A stretch of 64,000 nucleotides of DNA from Escherichia ruysiae (GTDB lineage Bacteria; Pseudomonadota; Gammaproteobacteria; Enterobacterales; Enterobacteriaceae), in assembly GCF_031323975.1 (NCBI RefSeq), contig NZ_JAVIWS010000001.1, forward strand, positions 2,914,001 to 2,978,000, read 5' to 3'. The notes beneath the pieces are model-generated. The model ran no database searches. It had not been told where the DNA came from and was given only the letters and a program-made list of their open reading frames with translations. Positions 40,664 to 50,482 of the stretch are shown here, piece after piece. Position 1 is the stretch's first letter. Each line of letters starts with the position of its first letter. The position numbers were made by a program, and so were the translations under genes.

Positions 40664-42409
40664 ATGATAAAACCGACGTTTTTACGCCGGGTGGCCATTG
40701 CTGCTCTGCTCTCAGGAAGTTGTTTTAGTGTTGTTGCCGCGCCACCTGCGCCGCCGCCGGTCTCGTATGGCGTGGAGGAAGATGTCTTCCATCCGGTGCG
40801 CGCGAAGCAGGGGATGGTGGCGTCTGTGGATGCTACTGCCACTCAGGTGGGGGTGGATATCCTTAAAGAAGGTGGTAATGCCGTTGATGCTGCCGTGGCA
40901 GTAGGGTATGCGCTGGCGGTAACGCATCCGCAGGCGGGGAATCTGGGCGGCGGCGGTTTTATGCTGATCCGCACTAAGGATGGCAATACAACCGCTATCG
41001 ATTTCCGCGAAATGGCACCCGCCAAAGCGACCCGCGATATGTTTCTCGATGACCAGGGCAATCCGGACAGCAAAAAATCACTCACTTCGCATCTGGCCTC
41101 CGGTACGCCTGGCACGGTCGCAGGCTTCTCGCTGGCGCTGGAGAAGTACGGCACTATGCCGCTGAACAAAGTGGTGCAACCGGCGTTTAAACTGGCGCGT
41201 GATGGTTTTATCGTTAACGACGCGCTGGCCGACGATCTCAAAACCTACGGCAGTGAAGTGCTGCCGAATCACGAAAACAGCAAGGCTATCTTCTGGAAAG
41301 AGGGTGAACCGCTGAAAAAGGGCGACAGGCTGGTACAGGCGAATCTGGCAAAGAGTCTGGAGATGATTGCTGAAAACGGCTCGGACGAATTCTACAAAGG
41401 CAAGATAGCGGAACAGATTGCCCAGGAGATGCAGAAAAACGGCGGCTTAATTACCAAAGAGGATTTAGCGGCGTATAAAGCGGTCGAACGCACACCAATA
41501 AGCGGCGATTATCGCGGGTATCAGGTTTACTCCATGCCACCGCCATCCTCCGGCGGGATTCATATCGTGCAGATCCTCAATATCCTGGAAAACTTCGATA
41601 TGAAGAAATACGGCTTTGGCAGTGCCGACGCGATGCAAATCATGGCTGAAGCTGAGAAATACGCCTACGCTGACCGCTCGGAATATCTTGGCGACCCGGA
41701 TTTTGTCAAAGTCCCGTGGCAGGCGCTGACCAATAAAGCCTATGCCAAATCCATTGCCGATCAAATTGATATCAACAAAGCGAAACCGTCCAGCGAAATT
41801 CGCCCAGGCAAACTTGCGCCTTATGAGAGCAATCAAACAACCCATTACTCAGTGGTGGATAAAGACGGTAACGCGGTGGCGGTGACCTATACGCTGAACA
41901 CCACCTTCGGTACGGGGATTGTCGCGGGCGAGAGCGGTATTCTGCTTAATAACCAGATGGATGATTTCTCCGCCAAACCGGGCGTGCCGAACGTTTACGG
42001 GCTGGTGGGCGGTGATGCTAACGCCGTCGGGCCGAACAAACGTCCGCTGTCGTCAATGTCGCCAACGATTGTGGTGAAGGACGGTAAAACCTGGCTGGTT
42101 ACCGGTAGCCCAGGCGGGAGCCGGATTATCACCACCGTGCTGCAAATGGTGGTGAACAGCATCGATTATGGAATGAACGTTGCCGAAGCGACCAATGCGC
42201 CGCGTTTCCACCATCAGTGGTTACCGGACGAGCTGCGCGTCGAGAAAGGATTTAGCCCGGATACGCTCAAGCTGCTGGAAGAAAAAGGTCAGAAAGTGGC
42301 GCTGAAAGAGGCGATGGGCAGTACACAAAGCATTATGGTTGGGCCGGACGGTGAGTTGTATGGGGCATCCGACCCGCGCTCAGTGGATGATTTAACGGCG
42401 GGGTATTAA
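40664..42409 (+). CDS. ggt: Ggt, periplasmic gamma-glutamyltranspeptidase
   Basis: A 581-residue precursor (one residue longer than K-12 by an extra Pro near position 30). The signal peptide covers about 1-25. The enzyme cleaves itself before Thr392 in N-Q-T-T (codon at 41837-41839) to give large and small subunits, and that Thr is the nucleophile. The oxyanion motif 'SSMSPT' and substrate motif 'GGSRI' are present. It cleaves glutathione in the periplasm. The ATG at 40664 follows GGAGAATAACG; an ATG at 40598 would add 22 residues. Confidence 0.97.
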   Translation: MIKPTFLRRVAIAALLSGSCFSVVAAPPAPPPVSYGVEEDVFHPVRAKQGMVASVDATATQVGVDILKEGGNAVDAAVAVGYALAVTHPQAGNLGGGGFMLIRTKDGNTTAIDFREMAPAKATRDMFLDDQGNPDSKKSLTSHLASGTPGTVAGFSLALEKYGTMPLNKVVQPAFKLARDGFIVNDALADDLKTYGSEVLPNHENSKAIFWKEGEPLKKGDRLVQANLAKSLEMIAENGSDEFYKGKIAEQIAQEMQKNGGLITKEDLAAYKAVERTPISGDYRGYQVYSMPPPSSGGIHIVQILNILENFDMKKYGFGSADAMQIMAEAEKYAYADRSEYLGDPDFVKVPWQALTNKAYAKSIADQIDINKAKPSSEIRPGKLAPYESNQTTHYSVVDKDGNAVAVTYTLNTTFGTGIVAGESGILLNNQMDDFSAKPGVPNVYGLVGGDANAVGPNKRPLSSMSPTIVVKDGKTWLVTGSPGGSRIITTVLQMVVNSIDYGMNVAEATNAPRFHHQWLPDELRVEKGFSPDTLKLLEEKGQKVALKEAMGSTQSIMVGPDGELYGASDPRSVDDLTAGY

Positions 42410-42413
42410 TATC

Positions 42414-42444
42414 TTAAGCCCTCTCCCGGTAGGTGAGGGCTTAA
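42414..42444. terminator. Hairpin between ggt and yhhY
   Basis: TTAAGCCCTC (42414-42423) and GAGGGCTTAA (42435-42444) are exact complements with an 11-base loop. The hairpin lies between convergent genes. It lacks a strong T run on either side, but the A/T-rich arm ends suit a bidirectional terminator. Confidence 0.65.
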
Positions 42445-42469
42445 ATGACCAACTTAGATTGCAAATTCT

Positions 42470-42958
42470 TTACTTCACCCGCGCCATAAAATACGCATCG
42501 ATATATTCGCCATTACGCAAAGCGTACTTCTTACCGGTTCCTTCAATCTCAAAGCCGAATTTTTTATAGACCTTAATTGCCGGGGCGTTATCGACAAACA
42601 CGGTTAGTTCAATACGATCTACCCGCAGCCAGTTGTCGCACATTTCAGTCATCTCTCGCATCAGGGCGCTGGCGACGCCGCGATTGTGCCAGCGGGAGTC
42701 GACGCAGATACCAAAATCGGCAACATGACTGCGGCGCGGGCGTTGCTGCACGTCAATGGTGAGATGACCCACGACGGTTCCATCAATACAGGCGACTAAC
42801 TGTTTGATGCCGGGACGATCGGCGAGTCGCTCCTGCCACATATGATCGGAAGGATGAGGCACCTGTAGCGTGTTGTAATACACCTCCGGCTGGGCGTGGA
42901 TTTGCCGAATGGCCTCGTAATCGCGCGTTTCAGCGTGGCGTATCACTATCTCACTCAT
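42470..42958 (-). CDS. yhhY: YhhY, GNAT family amino acid N-acetyltransferase
   Basis: A 162-residue acetyltransferase with the acetyl-CoA loop 'SRWHNRGVASALM' at about 87-99. E. coli YhhY was reported to acetylate several amino acids and to confer some resistance to an aminoacyl nucleotide antibiotic. The ATG at 42958 has GAGGA before it; an ATG 26 codons earlier lacks support. It is divergent from ryhB. Confidence 0.94.
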   Translation of the reverse strand: MSEIVIRHAETRDYEAIRQIHAQPEVYYNTLQVPHPSDHMWQERLADRPGIKQLVACIDGTVVGHLTIDVQQRPRRSHVADFGICVDSRWHNRGVASALMREMTEMCDNWLRVDRIELTVFVDNAPAIKVYKKFGFEIEGTGKKYALRNGEYIDAYFMARVK

Positions 42959-43055
42959 TCCTCTGTCCTCTTTGGGGTAAATGTCCCTTTCAACATCATT
43001 GACTTTCAAATGCGAGTCAAATGCATTTTTTTGCAAAAAGTGTTGGACAAGTGCG

Positions 43056-43074
43056 AATGAGAATGATTATTATT
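43056..43074. promoter_or_regulatory. Fur box of ryhB
   Basis: The 19 bases AATGAGAATGATTATTATT match the Fur consensus GATAATGATAATCATTATC well, being built of NAT(A/T)AT-like hexamers. They cover the -10 region (TATTAT at 43068-43073) six bases before the RyhB start. Iron-bound Fur represses RyhB in E. coli. Confidence 0.88.
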
Positions 43075-43079
43075 GTCTC

Positions 43080-43169
43080 GCGATCAGGAAGACCCTCGCG
43101 GAGAACCTGAAAGCACGACATTGCTCACATTGCTTCCAGTATTACTTAGCCAGCCGGGTGCTGGCTTTT
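43080..43169 (+). ncRNA. ryhB: RyhB, iron-stress small RNA
   Basis: The 90-base sequence beginning GCGATCAGGAAGACCC, with the central seed region around 'CCTGAAAGCACGACATTG' and ending in a GC stem (CCAGC-CGG-GTGCTGG) plus a T9 run, is RyhB as I remember it. It acts with Hfq to degrade mRNAs of iron-using proteins such as SodB and Sdh when iron is scarce. It sits between yhhY and yhhX as in K-12. Confidence 0.97.
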
Positions 43170-43245
43170 TTTTTGCTTTCGTTCCTGCCAGGCTGACTTG
43201 CTATTTTGCCCACGGGAAGTGCTCGTGTTGAGACAAATGCAAAAT

Positions 43246-43327
<82 letters not shown>

Positions 43328-43434
43328 GATCAAAGTGCACTTTGCCAACAATCTGACGTACTGAAGCACAGGCATAGGAACCACGTCCGCTTTGCGTTAA
43401 GGTGTAACTAACCACCTTATAAAAGGACGAAATC

Positions 43435-44472
43435 ATGGTCATTAACTGCGCCTTTATTGGCTTCGGCAAAAGCACCACCCGTTACCATCTGCCGTATGTA
43501 CTTAACCGCAAGGATAGCTGGCATGTCGCGCATATTTTCCGCCGCCATGCGAAGCCGGAAGAACAGGCTCCTGTCTACTCGCATATCCATTTCACCAGCG
43601 ATCTCGACGAAGTATTAAACGATCCTGACGTTAAGCTGGTTGTCGTCTGCACTCACGCTGATAGCCACTTCGAGTACGCGAAGCGCGCGCTGGAAGCCGG
43701 GAAAAATGTGCTGGTTGAAAAACCGTTCACCCCTACGCTTGCGCAGGCGAAAGAGCTGTTTGCGCTGGCAAAAAGCAAAGGGCTGACCGTCACGCCGTAT
43801 CAGAATCGCCGCTTTGATTCCTGCTTCCTGACGGCGAAAAAAGCGATTGAAAGCGGCAAGCTGGGGGAGATTGTTGAAGTGGAAAGCCATTTTGACTACT
43901 ACCGCCCGGTGGCAGAAACTAAACCGGGGCTGCCGCAAGATGGTGCATTTTATGGCCTTGGCGTGCATACCCTCGACCAGATTATCTCGCTGTTCGGTCG
44001 CCCGGATCATGTGGCTTACGACATTCGCAGCCTGCGTAATAAAGCCAATCCGGACGACACCTTTGAAGCGCAGTTGTTTTATGGTGATTTGAAAGCCATC
44101 GTCAAAACCAGCCATCTGGTGAAAATCGATTATCCGAAATTTATCGTTCACGGTAAGAAAGGTACATTTATTAAATACGGTATCGACCAGCAGGAAACCA
44201 GCCTGAAGGCTAATATTATGCCGGGCGAACCGGGATTCGCAGCGGATGATTCGGTCGGTGTGCTGGAGTATGTCAATGACGAGGGCGTGACGGTAAGAGA
44301 AGAGATGACGCCGGAGGTGGGAGATTACGGACGCGTCTACGATGCGCTGCATCAAACCATCACCACCGGTGCACCAAATTACGTCAAGGAATCTGAAGTT
44401 CTTACTAATCTGGAAATCCTTGAACGCGGTTTTGAACAAGTCTCTCCCTCCACAGTGACTCTCGCGAAGTAA
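43435..44472 (+). CDS. yhhX: YhhX, Gfo/Idh/MocA family oxidoreductase
   Basis: A 345-residue NAD(P)-dependent oxidoreductase. The Rossmann motif is G-F-G-K-S (about 10-14), and the family E-K-P signature appears in 'NVLVEKPFTP' near residue 95. The C-terminal half is the substrate domain with the H-x-x-D pattern 'GVHTLDQ'. Its substrate is not established. YhhW follows 122 bases later. The start has AAAGGACG ahead of it. Confidence 0.94.
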   Translation: MVINCAFIGFGKSTTRYHLPYVLNRKDSWHVAHIFRRHAKPEEQAPVYSHIHFTSDLDEVLNDPDVKLVVVCTHADSHFEYAKRALEAGKNVLVEKPFTPTLAQAKELFALAKSKGLTVTPYQNRRFDSCFLTAKKAIESGKLGEIVEVESHFDYYRPVAETKPGLPQDGAFYGLGVHTLDQIISLFGRPDHVAYDIRSLRNKANPDDTFEAQLFYGDLKAIVKTSHLVKIDYPKFIVHGKKGTFIKYGIDQQETSLKANIMPGEPGFAADDSVGVLEYVNDEGVTVREEMTPEVGDYGRVYDALHQTITTGAPNYVKESEVLTNLEILERGFEQVSPSTVTLAK

Positions 44473-44594
44473 GTTTGATGGCTCCTCGAATAGTTCAATT
44501 TTTTTGAACAGAGGGGTCAATTTTCACCCTCTATCATCCCAGGCGGATCGGGTCCACACTAAGCCCATCGAAAACATTCAGGGGGTGAATACAA

Positions 44595-45290
44595 ATGATC
44601 TACTTACGCAAAGCAAATGAACGTGGTCATGCAAATCATGGCTGGCTGGACTCCTGGCACACTTTCTCTTTTGCCAACTATTACGATCCGAATTTTATGG
44701 GCTTCTCCGCGCTGCGCGTGATTAACGACGACGTGATTGAAGCAGGGCAGGGCTTCGGCACTCACCCACATAAAGATATGGAAATTTTGACCTACGTGCT
44801 GGAAGGTACTGTTGAGCATCAGGACAGCATGGGCAATAAAGAGCATGTTCCGGCGGGCGAGTTTCAGATAATGAGTGCGGGTACGGGTATTCGTCACTCA
44901 GAGTACAACCCCAGCAGCACCGAGCGTCTGCATCTGTATCAGATCTGGATCATGCCAGAAGAAAATGGGATTACGCCGCGTTATGAACAGCGTCGCTTTG
45001 ATGCCGTGCAGGGCAAACAGCTGGTTCTTTCGCCGGATGCGCGTGATGGTTCGCTGAAAGTGTATCAGGATATGGAACTTTACCGCTGGGCGCTGGTAAA
45101 AGATGAGCAGTCGATACATCAGATTGCCGCTGAACGCCGCGTCTGGATCCAGGTAGTAAAAGGCAATGTCACCATTAACGGTGTCAAAGCCTCTACCAGC
45201 GATGGTCTGGCAATCTGGGATGAGCAGGCAATCTCCGTCCACGCCGATAGCGACAGTGAAATCCTGCTGTTCGATTTACCGCCAGTCTAA
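44595..45290 (+). CDS. yhhW: YhhW, pirin-family quercetin dioxygenase
   Basis: A 231-residue bicupin of the pirin family. The metal ligands His57, His59, His101 and Glu103 are all present (THPHK and RHSEY). E. coli YhhW breaks down the flavonol quercetin in vitro; its natural role is open. The gene lies between yhhX and gntR on the same strand and has its own ribosome site (GGGGG at 44581). Confidence 0.94.
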   Translation: MIYLRKANERGHANHGWLDSWHTFSFANYYDPNFMGFSALRVINDDVIEAGQGFGTHPHKDMEILTYVLEGTVEHQDSMGNKEHVPAGEFQIMSAGTGIRHSEYNPSSTERLHLYQIWIMPEENGITPRYEQRRFDAVQGKQLVLSPDARDGSLKVYQDMELYRWALVKDEQSIHQIAAERRVWIQVVKGNVTINGVKASTSDGLAIWDEQAISVHADSDSEILLFDLPPV

Positions 45291-45302
45291 ATTTATCTCA
45301 CA

Positions 45303-45328
45303 AACCTTCCTGAGGAATCAGGAAGGTT
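45303..45328 (+). terminator. Hairpin after yhhW
   Basis: AACCTTCCTGA (45303-45313) and its exact complement (45318-45328) form an 11-base stem with a GGAA loop, 12 bases after the yhhW stop. No T run follows, so termination would be weak or need a factor. Confidence 0.5.
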
Positions 45329-45383
45329 CTGATGCGTCCGTGGTAAACTAAAGGAATCTATCCCTTTTGTACCCTTCAGGACG

Positions 45384-46379
45384 ATGAAAAAGAAAAGACC
45401 CGTACTTCAGGATGTGGCTGACCGTGTAGGCGTGACCAAAATGACGGTCAGCCGTTTTTTACGCAACCCGGAGCAGGTCTCCGTCGCCTTACGCGGCAAG
45501 ATTGCCGCCGCTCTTGATGAACTGGGTTATATTCCCAACCGCGCGCCCGATATCCTCTCAAATGCTACCAGCCGGGCAATTGGCGTCCTGTTACCTTCTC
45601 TCACCAACCAGGTTTTCGCGGAAGTATTACGCGGCATCGAAAGCGTCACCGACGCGCACGGTTATCAGACTATGCTGGCGCACTACGGTTATAAACCGGA
45701 AATGGAGCAAGAACGTCTCGAATCGATGCTCTCCTGGAATATCGACGGGCTGATCCTCACCGAACGTACCCACACGCCGCGCACCTTAAAGATGATTGAA
45801 GTGGCAGGTATTCCGGTGGTGGAACTGATGGACAGTAAATCACCGTGCCTCGATATCGCCGTCGGTTTTGATAACTTTGAAGCGGCACGCCAGATGACCA
45901 CCGCCATTATTGCTCGCGGGCATCGTCACATTGCCTATCTCGGCGCACGTCTCGACGAACGTACTATCATCAAACAGAAGGGATACGAACAGGCGATGCT
46001 GGATGCAGGCCTGGTGCCATATAGCGTGATGGTTGAACAATCTTCTTCTTACTCTTCAGGTATTGAACTGATTCGCCAGGCGCGGCGGGAATATCCGCAG
46101 TTGGATGGCGTATTCTGTACCAACGATGACCTGGCTGTCGGCGCGGCGTTTGAATGTCAGCGTTTGGGGCTGAAAATTCCTGACGATATGGCGATTGCCG
46201 GTTTCCACGGTCACGATATTGGTCAGGTGATGGAGCCACGGCTGGCGAGTGTGCTGACACCGCGTGAGCGGATGGGCAGCATTGGCGCTGAACGCCTGCT
46301 GGCGCGTATTCGTGGCGAAGCAGTGACACCGAAAATGTTAGATTTAGGTTTCACCTTGTCACCGGGCGGATCTATTTAA
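45384..46379 (+). CDS. gntR: GntR, gluconate repressor (LacI family)
   Basis: A 331-residue LacI-type regulator. The helix-turn-helix and hinge are at residues 7-60 ('LQDVADRVGVTKMTVSRFL'), and the rest is the sugar-binding domain. It represses gluconate genes (gntK, gntU, gntT, edd-eda) until gluconate binds. Its operators lie directly downstream at 46459-46486, ahead of gntK. Confidence 0.98.
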   Translation: MKKKRPVLQDVADRVGVTKMTVSRFLRNPEQVSVALRGKIAAALDELGYIPNRAPDILSNATSRAIGVLLPSLTNQVFAEVLRGIESVTDAHGYQTMLAHYGYKPEMEQERLESMLSWNIDGLILTERTHTPRTLKMIEVAGIPVVELMDSKSPCLDIAVGFDNFEAARQMTTAIIARGHRHIAYLGARLDERTIIKQKGYEQAMLDAGLVPYSVMVEQSSSYSSGIELIRQARREYPQLDGVFCTNDDLAVGAAFECQRLGLKIPDDMAIAGFHGHDIGQVMEPRLASVLTPRERMGSIGAERLLARIRGEAVTPKMLDLGFTLSPGGSI

Positions 46380-46458
46380 GCTCACAAATTTGAAGTAGCT
46401 CACACTTATACACTTAAGGCACGGATGGATATTGCTTCTGATTTTGTCCGGCTGGACA

Positions 46459-46486
46459 ATGTTACCGATAACAGTTACCCGTAACA
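46459..46486. promoter_or_regulatory. Tandem GntR operators before gntK
   Basis: Two overlapping palindromic sites, ATGTTACCGATAACA (46459-46473) and AGTTACCCGTAACAT (46472-46486), match the known GntR operator pattern around -TTACC-GTAA-. They lie 32 bases before the TTG start of gntK, where a bound repressor would block transcription. Confidence 0.85.
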
Positions 46487-46517
46487 TTTTTAATTCTTGT
46501 ATTGTGGGGGCACCACT

Positions 46518-47045
46518 TTGAGCACGACTAACCATGATCACCACATTTACGTCTTGATGGGCGTATCGGGCAGCGGCAAATCTGCGGTCGCCAGTGAAGT
46601 GGCGCATCAACTTCATGCCGCGTTTCTTGATGGCGATTTCCTCCATCCGCGTCGCAATATCGAAAAAATGGCGTCCGGTGAACCGTTGAATGATGACGAT
46701 CGCAAACCGTGGTTACAGGCACTGAACGACGCCGCGTTTGCCATGCAGCGCACCAATAAAGTGTCGCTGATCGTCTGTTCTGCACTGAAAAAGCACTATC
46801 GCGACCTGCTACGCGCGGGTAATCCGAATCTCTCTTTCATCTACCTGAAAGGCGATTTTGATGTGATTGAAAGCCGCCTGAAAGCGCGTAAAGGCCATTT
46901 CTTTAAAACCCAAATGCTGGTGACGCAGTTTGAAACGCTGCAGGAACCGGGTGTGGACGAAACCGATGTACTGGTGGTGGATATCGATCAGCCACTGGAA
47001 GGTGTTGTGGCAAGCACCATTGAGGTTATTAAAAAAGGCAAATAA
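46518..47045 (+). CDS. gntK: GntK, gluconate kinase
   Basis: A 175-residue kinase that phosphorylates gluconate to 6-phosphogluconate for the Entner-Doudoroff and pentose phosphate pathways. The P-loop GVSGSGKS is at 15-22. The start is a TTG (46518-46520) with GGGGG at 46504-46508; this agrees with the known protein. The ATG at 46497 would add seven residues before it and overlaps the operator side. gntU follows after 3 bases. Confidence 0.96.
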   Translation: MSTTNHDHHIYVLMGVSGSGKSAVASEVAHQLHAAFLDGDFLHPRRNIEKMASGEPLNDDDRKPWLQALNDAAFAMQRTNKVSLIVCSALKKHYRDLLRAGNPNLSFIYLKGDFDVIESRLKARKGHFFKTQMLVTQFETLQEPGVDETDVLVVDIDQPLEGVVASTIEVIKKGK

Positions 47046-47048
47046 GTA

Positions 47049-48389
47049 GTGAGTACATTAACGCTTGTTTTAACAGCAGTAGGGTCTGTTTTACTGCTGC
47101 TGTTTTTAGTCATGAAGGCGCGTATGCACGCCTTCCTGGCTTTGATGGTGGTGTCTATGGGGGCTGGCCTTTTTTCCGGTATGCCGCTCGATAAAATCGC
47201 AGCGACGATGGAAAAAGGGATGGGAGGCACCCTCGGCTTCCTGGCGGTGGTTGTCGCTCTGGGAGCCATGTTTGGCAAGATCTTACATGAAACCGGCGCA
47301 GTCGATCAGATTGCCGTCAAAATGCTCAAATCCTTCGGCCACAGCCGCGCTCATTATGCCATTGGCCTTGCTGGGCTGGTTTGTGCGCTACCGCTGTTCT
47401 TTGAAGTGGCGATTGTTCTGCTGATTAGCGTTGCTTTCTCAATGGCGCGCCATACCGGCACGAACCTGGTGAAACTGGTTATCCCGTTATTCGCCGGTGT
47501 GGCGGCAGCGGCGGCGTTCTTACTGCCGGGGCCAGCGCCAATGCTGCTGGCATCGCAGATGAACGCCGACTTTGGCTGGATGATCTTGATTGGCCTGTGT
47601 GCGGCAATTCCGGGAATGATTATTGCCGGGCCGCTGTGGGGTAATTTCATCAGCCGCTACGTGGAACTGCATATTCCTGACGACATCAGCGAACCGCATC
47701 TCGGCGAAGGAAAAATGCCATCTTTCGGATTCAGCCTGTCGCTGATCCTGCTGCCGCTGGTGCTGGTAGGTCTTAAAACCATTGCCGCGCGTTTTGTGCC
47801 GGAAGGCTCTACCGCTTATGAATGGTTCGAGTTTATCGGTCATCCGTTTACCGCGATTCTGGTTGCTTGTCTGGTGGCGATTTATGGTCTGGCGATGCGT
47901 CAGGGTATGCCGAAAGACAAAGTGATGGAGATTTGCGGTCACGCGCTGCAACCGGCGGGGATCATTCTGCTGGTGATTGGTGCAGGTGGCGTGTTCAAAC
48001 AGGTACTGGTTGATTCTGGCGTAGGTCCGGCACTGGGCGAAGCGTTAACCGGGATGGGGCTGCCGATTGCTATCACCTGCTTCGTGCTGGCCGCTGCAGT
48101 GCGCATCATTCAGGGTTCTGCCACCGTTGCCTGCTTAACGGCGGTGGGACTGGTGATGCCGGTTATTGAACAACTGAACTACTCCGGTGCGCAAATGGCG
48201 GCGTTGTCGATTTGTATCGCCGGTGGTTCGATTGTTGTCAGCCACGTTAACGACGCTGGTTTCTGGTTGTTCGGTAAATTTACCGGCGCGACCGAAGCCG
48301 AAACGCTGAAAACCTGGACCATGATGGAAACCATCCTTGGCACTGTCGGTGCTATCGTCGGGATGATTGCGTTCCAGCTGTTGAGTTAA
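47049..48389 (+). CDS. gntU: GntU, low-affinity gluconate transporter
   Basis: A 446-residue member of the GntP family with about twelve membrane helices. The start codon is GTG at 47049. It imports gluconate with low affinity and is co-transcribed with gntK. A hairpin terminator (48399-48422) follows. Confidence 0.97.
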   Translation: MSTLTLVLTAVGSVLLLLFLVMKARMHAFLALMVVSMGAGLFSGMPLDKIAATMEKGMGGTLGFLAVVVALGAMFGKILHETGAVDQIAVKMLKSFGHSRAHYAIGLAGLVCALPLFFEVAIVLLISVAFSMARHTGTNLVKLVIPLFAGVAAAAAFLLPGPAPMLLASQMNADFGWMILIGLCAAIPGMIIAGPLWGNFISRYVELHIPDDISEPHLGEGKMPSFGFSLSLILLPLVLVGLKTIAARFVPEGSTAYEWFEFIGHPFTAILVACLVAIYGLAMRQGMPKDKVMEICGHALQPAGIILLVIGAGGVFKQVLVDSGVGPALGEALTGMGLPIAITCFVLAAAVRIIQGSATVACLTAVGLVMPVIEQLNYSGAQMAALSICIAGGSIVVSHVNDAGFWLFGKFTGATEAETLKTWTMMETILGTVGAIVGMIAFQLLS

Positions 48390-48398
48390 GTTTGTTCG

Positions 48399-48422
48399 CC
48401 CGGTAGTTCTGACGCTACCGGG
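48399..48422 (+). terminator. gntU terminator
   Basis: CCCGGTAG (48399-48406) pairs exactly with CTACCGGG (48415-48422), followed by CTCATTTC. The stem is strong, but the T run is poor. It lies between convergent gntU and yhgN. Confidence 0.65.
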
Positions 48423-48445
48423 CTCATTTCGAGAAATTATCCCCG

Positions 48446-49039
48446 TCACCCCTTCATCCACATCCGAACGCCGTCGAGGAACATCTGGGTTGCCATCATC
48501 ACCAGAATCAATCCCATCAGGCGTTCCAGTGCATTCACCCCTTTCTCGCCCAGCAGACGTAAAAATAGCGATGACTGCAGCAGGATGACAAATGTGCCGC
48601 CCCAGGCCAGCAGCAGGGCAATCACCAGATGCCCCATCTGATTGGGGTACTGATGAGACAGCAACATCAGCGTGGCGAGAATCGTCGGCCCGGCGACCAG
48701 TGGAATGGCTAATGGCACGATAAACGGCTCTTCACCAGCCGGAAGCCCGCTGCTGTTTCCCGAGGCGCTGGGGAAAATCATCTTAATGGCAATCAGAAAC
48801 AGAATGATGCCGCCAGAAATAGAGACGGTTTCCGCCCGCAGACTAAGAAATGCCAGAATTTTCTCACCCGCAAACAGGAACACCAGCATCACCAGAAGAG
48901 CAATAAGCAACTCTCGCACCATGATTGCCCGACGTCTTTTCGGTTCAGTATGTTTCAGTACGGACATGAAAATAGGTAGGTTTCCGAGCGGATCCATAAT
49001 CAAGATCAATAAAACTGCTGCAGAAATGATTTCATTCAT
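48446..49039 (-). CDS. yhgN: YhgN, MarC/UPF0056 family membrane protein
   Basis: A 197-residue inner membrane protein with six hydrophobic helices and the family stretch 'IMDPLGNLPIFMSVLKH' at about 14-30. Members were once thought to be antibiotic exporters; the function of YhgN is unknown. It is convergent with gntU and divergent from asd. Confidence 0.94.
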   Translation of the reverse strand: MNEIISAAVLLILIMDPLGNLPIFMSVLKHTEPKRRRAIMVRELLIALLVMLVFLFAGEKILAFLSLRAETVSISGGIILFLIAIKMIFPSASGNSSGLPAGEEPFIVPLAIPLVAGPTILATLMLLSHQYPNQMGHLVIALLLAWGGTFVILLQSSLFLRLLGEKGVNALERLMGLILVMMATQMFLDGVRMWMKG

Positions 49040-49231
49040 AACTCAAGTTCCCTGATAATTGCGTTGGACTTTCTGCGTGCTATGAAAGCAGGATAAGTCG
49101 CATTACTGATTGCTTCGCTATCATTGATTAATTTCACTTGCGACTTTGGCTGCTTTTTGTATGGTGAAAGATGTGCCATGAGGACACAGGCACATATATA
49201 CAGCACACATCTTTGCAGGAAAAAAACGCTT

Positions 49232-50335
49232 ATGAAAAATGTTGGTTTTATCGGCTGGCGCGGTATGGTCGGCTCCGTTCTCATGCAACGCATGGTTGAA
49301 GAGCGCGACTTCGACGCCATTCGCCCTGTCTTCTTTTCGACTTCCCAGCCTGGTCAGGCTGCACCGTCCTTTGGCGGTACTACCGGCACACTTCAGGATG
49401 CCTTTGATCTGGAGGCGCTGCAGGCCCTCGATATCATCGTAACCTGTCAGGGCGGCGATTATACCAACGAAATCTATCCAAAGCTCCGTGAGAACGGGTG
49501 GCAAGGTTACTGGATTGACGCAGCATCGTCTCTGCGCATGAAAGACGACGCCATCATCATCCTTGACCCAGTCAATCAGGACGTCATTACTGACGGATTA
49601 AATAAAGGCATCAGGACTTTTGTGGGCGGTAACTGTACCGTAAGCCTGATGTTGATGTCGTTAGGCGGTTTATTCGCCAATGATCTTGTTGATTGGGTTT
49701 CCGTTGCAACCTACCAGGCGGCTTCCGGCGGTGGTGCGCGACATATGCGGGAGTTGTTAACCCAGATGGGCCAACTGTATGGTCATGTGGCGGATGAACT
49801 CGCAACCCCGTCCTCTGCTATTCTCAATATTGAACGCAAAGTCACGACCTTAACCCGCAGCGGCGAGTTGCCGGTGGATAACTTTGGTGTTCCGCTGGCG
49901 GGTAGCCTGATTCCGTGGATCGACAAACAGCTTGATAACGGTCAGAGCCGCGAAGAATGGAAAGGGCAGGCGGAAACTAACAAGATCCTCAACACATCTT
50001 CTGTGATTCCGGTAGATGGTTTATGCGTGCGTGTCGGAGCATTGCGCTGCCATAGTCAGGCATTCACCATCAAATTGAAAAAAGATGTATCGATTCCGAC
50101 CGTGGAAGAACTGCTGGCGGCTCACAATCCGTGGGCGAAAGTCGTACCAAACGATCGGGAAATCACTATGCGTGAGCTAACCCCAGCAGCCGTTACTGGC
50201 ACGCTGACCACGCCTGTAGGCCGCCTGCGTAAACTGAATATGGGGCCAGAATTTCTGTCAGCCTTTACCGTGGGTGACCAGTTGCTGTGGGGTGCAGCGG
50301 AGCCGCTGCGCCGGATGCTTCGTCAACTGGCGTAA
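49232..50335 (+). CDS. asd: Asd, aspartate-semialdehyde dehydrogenase
   Basis: A 367-residue NADPH-dependent enzyme that reduces aspartyl-phosphate to aspartate semialdehyde, for lysine, diaminopimelate, methionine and threonine. The NADP loop GWRGMVGS is at 8-15 and the catalytic Cys135 is in 'GGNCTVSL'. The ATG at 49232 follows AAAAACGCTT; a longer frame from 49124 includes only leader sequence. It is essential for cell-wall synthesis. Confidence 0.98.
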   Translation: MKNVGFIGWRGMVGSVLMQRMVEERDFDAIRPVFFSTSQPGQAAPSFGGTTGTLQDAFDLEALQALDIIVTCQGGDYTNEIYPKLRENGWQGYWIDAASSLRMKDDAIIILDPVNQDVITDGLNKGIRTFVGGNCTVSLMLMSLGGLFANDLVDWVSVATYQAASGGGARHMRELLTQMGQLYGHVADELATPSSAILNIERKVTTLTRSGELPVDNFGVPLAGSLIPWIDKQLDNGQSREEWKGQAETNKILNTSSVIPVDGLCVRVGALRCHSQAFTIKLKKDVSIPTVEELLAAHNPWAKVVPNDREITMRELTPAAVTGTLTTPVGRLRKLNMGPEFLSAFTVGDQLLWGAAEPLRRMLRQLA

Positions 50336-50353
50336 TCTTTATTCATTAAATCT

Positions 50354-50375
50354 GGGGCGCAATGCCGCCCCTTTT
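50354..50375 (+). terminator. asd terminator
   Basis: GGGGCG (50354-50359) pairs with CGCCCC (50366-50371), followed by TTTT. It is 18 bases after the asd stop. Confidence 0.75.
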
Positions 50376-50482
50376 AGTGCGTAATACAGGAGTAAGCGCA
50401 GATGTTTCATGATTTACCGGGAGTTAGATAGAGCATTGGCTATTCTTTAAGGGTGGCAGAATACATGAGTATTCACTGCCTT

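Noticed and set aside
42959..43196. 71-codon frame (42981-43196) over ryhB
   Set aside because: The segment is the ryhB promoter and RNA; the frame has no ribosome site and ends in the terminator T run.
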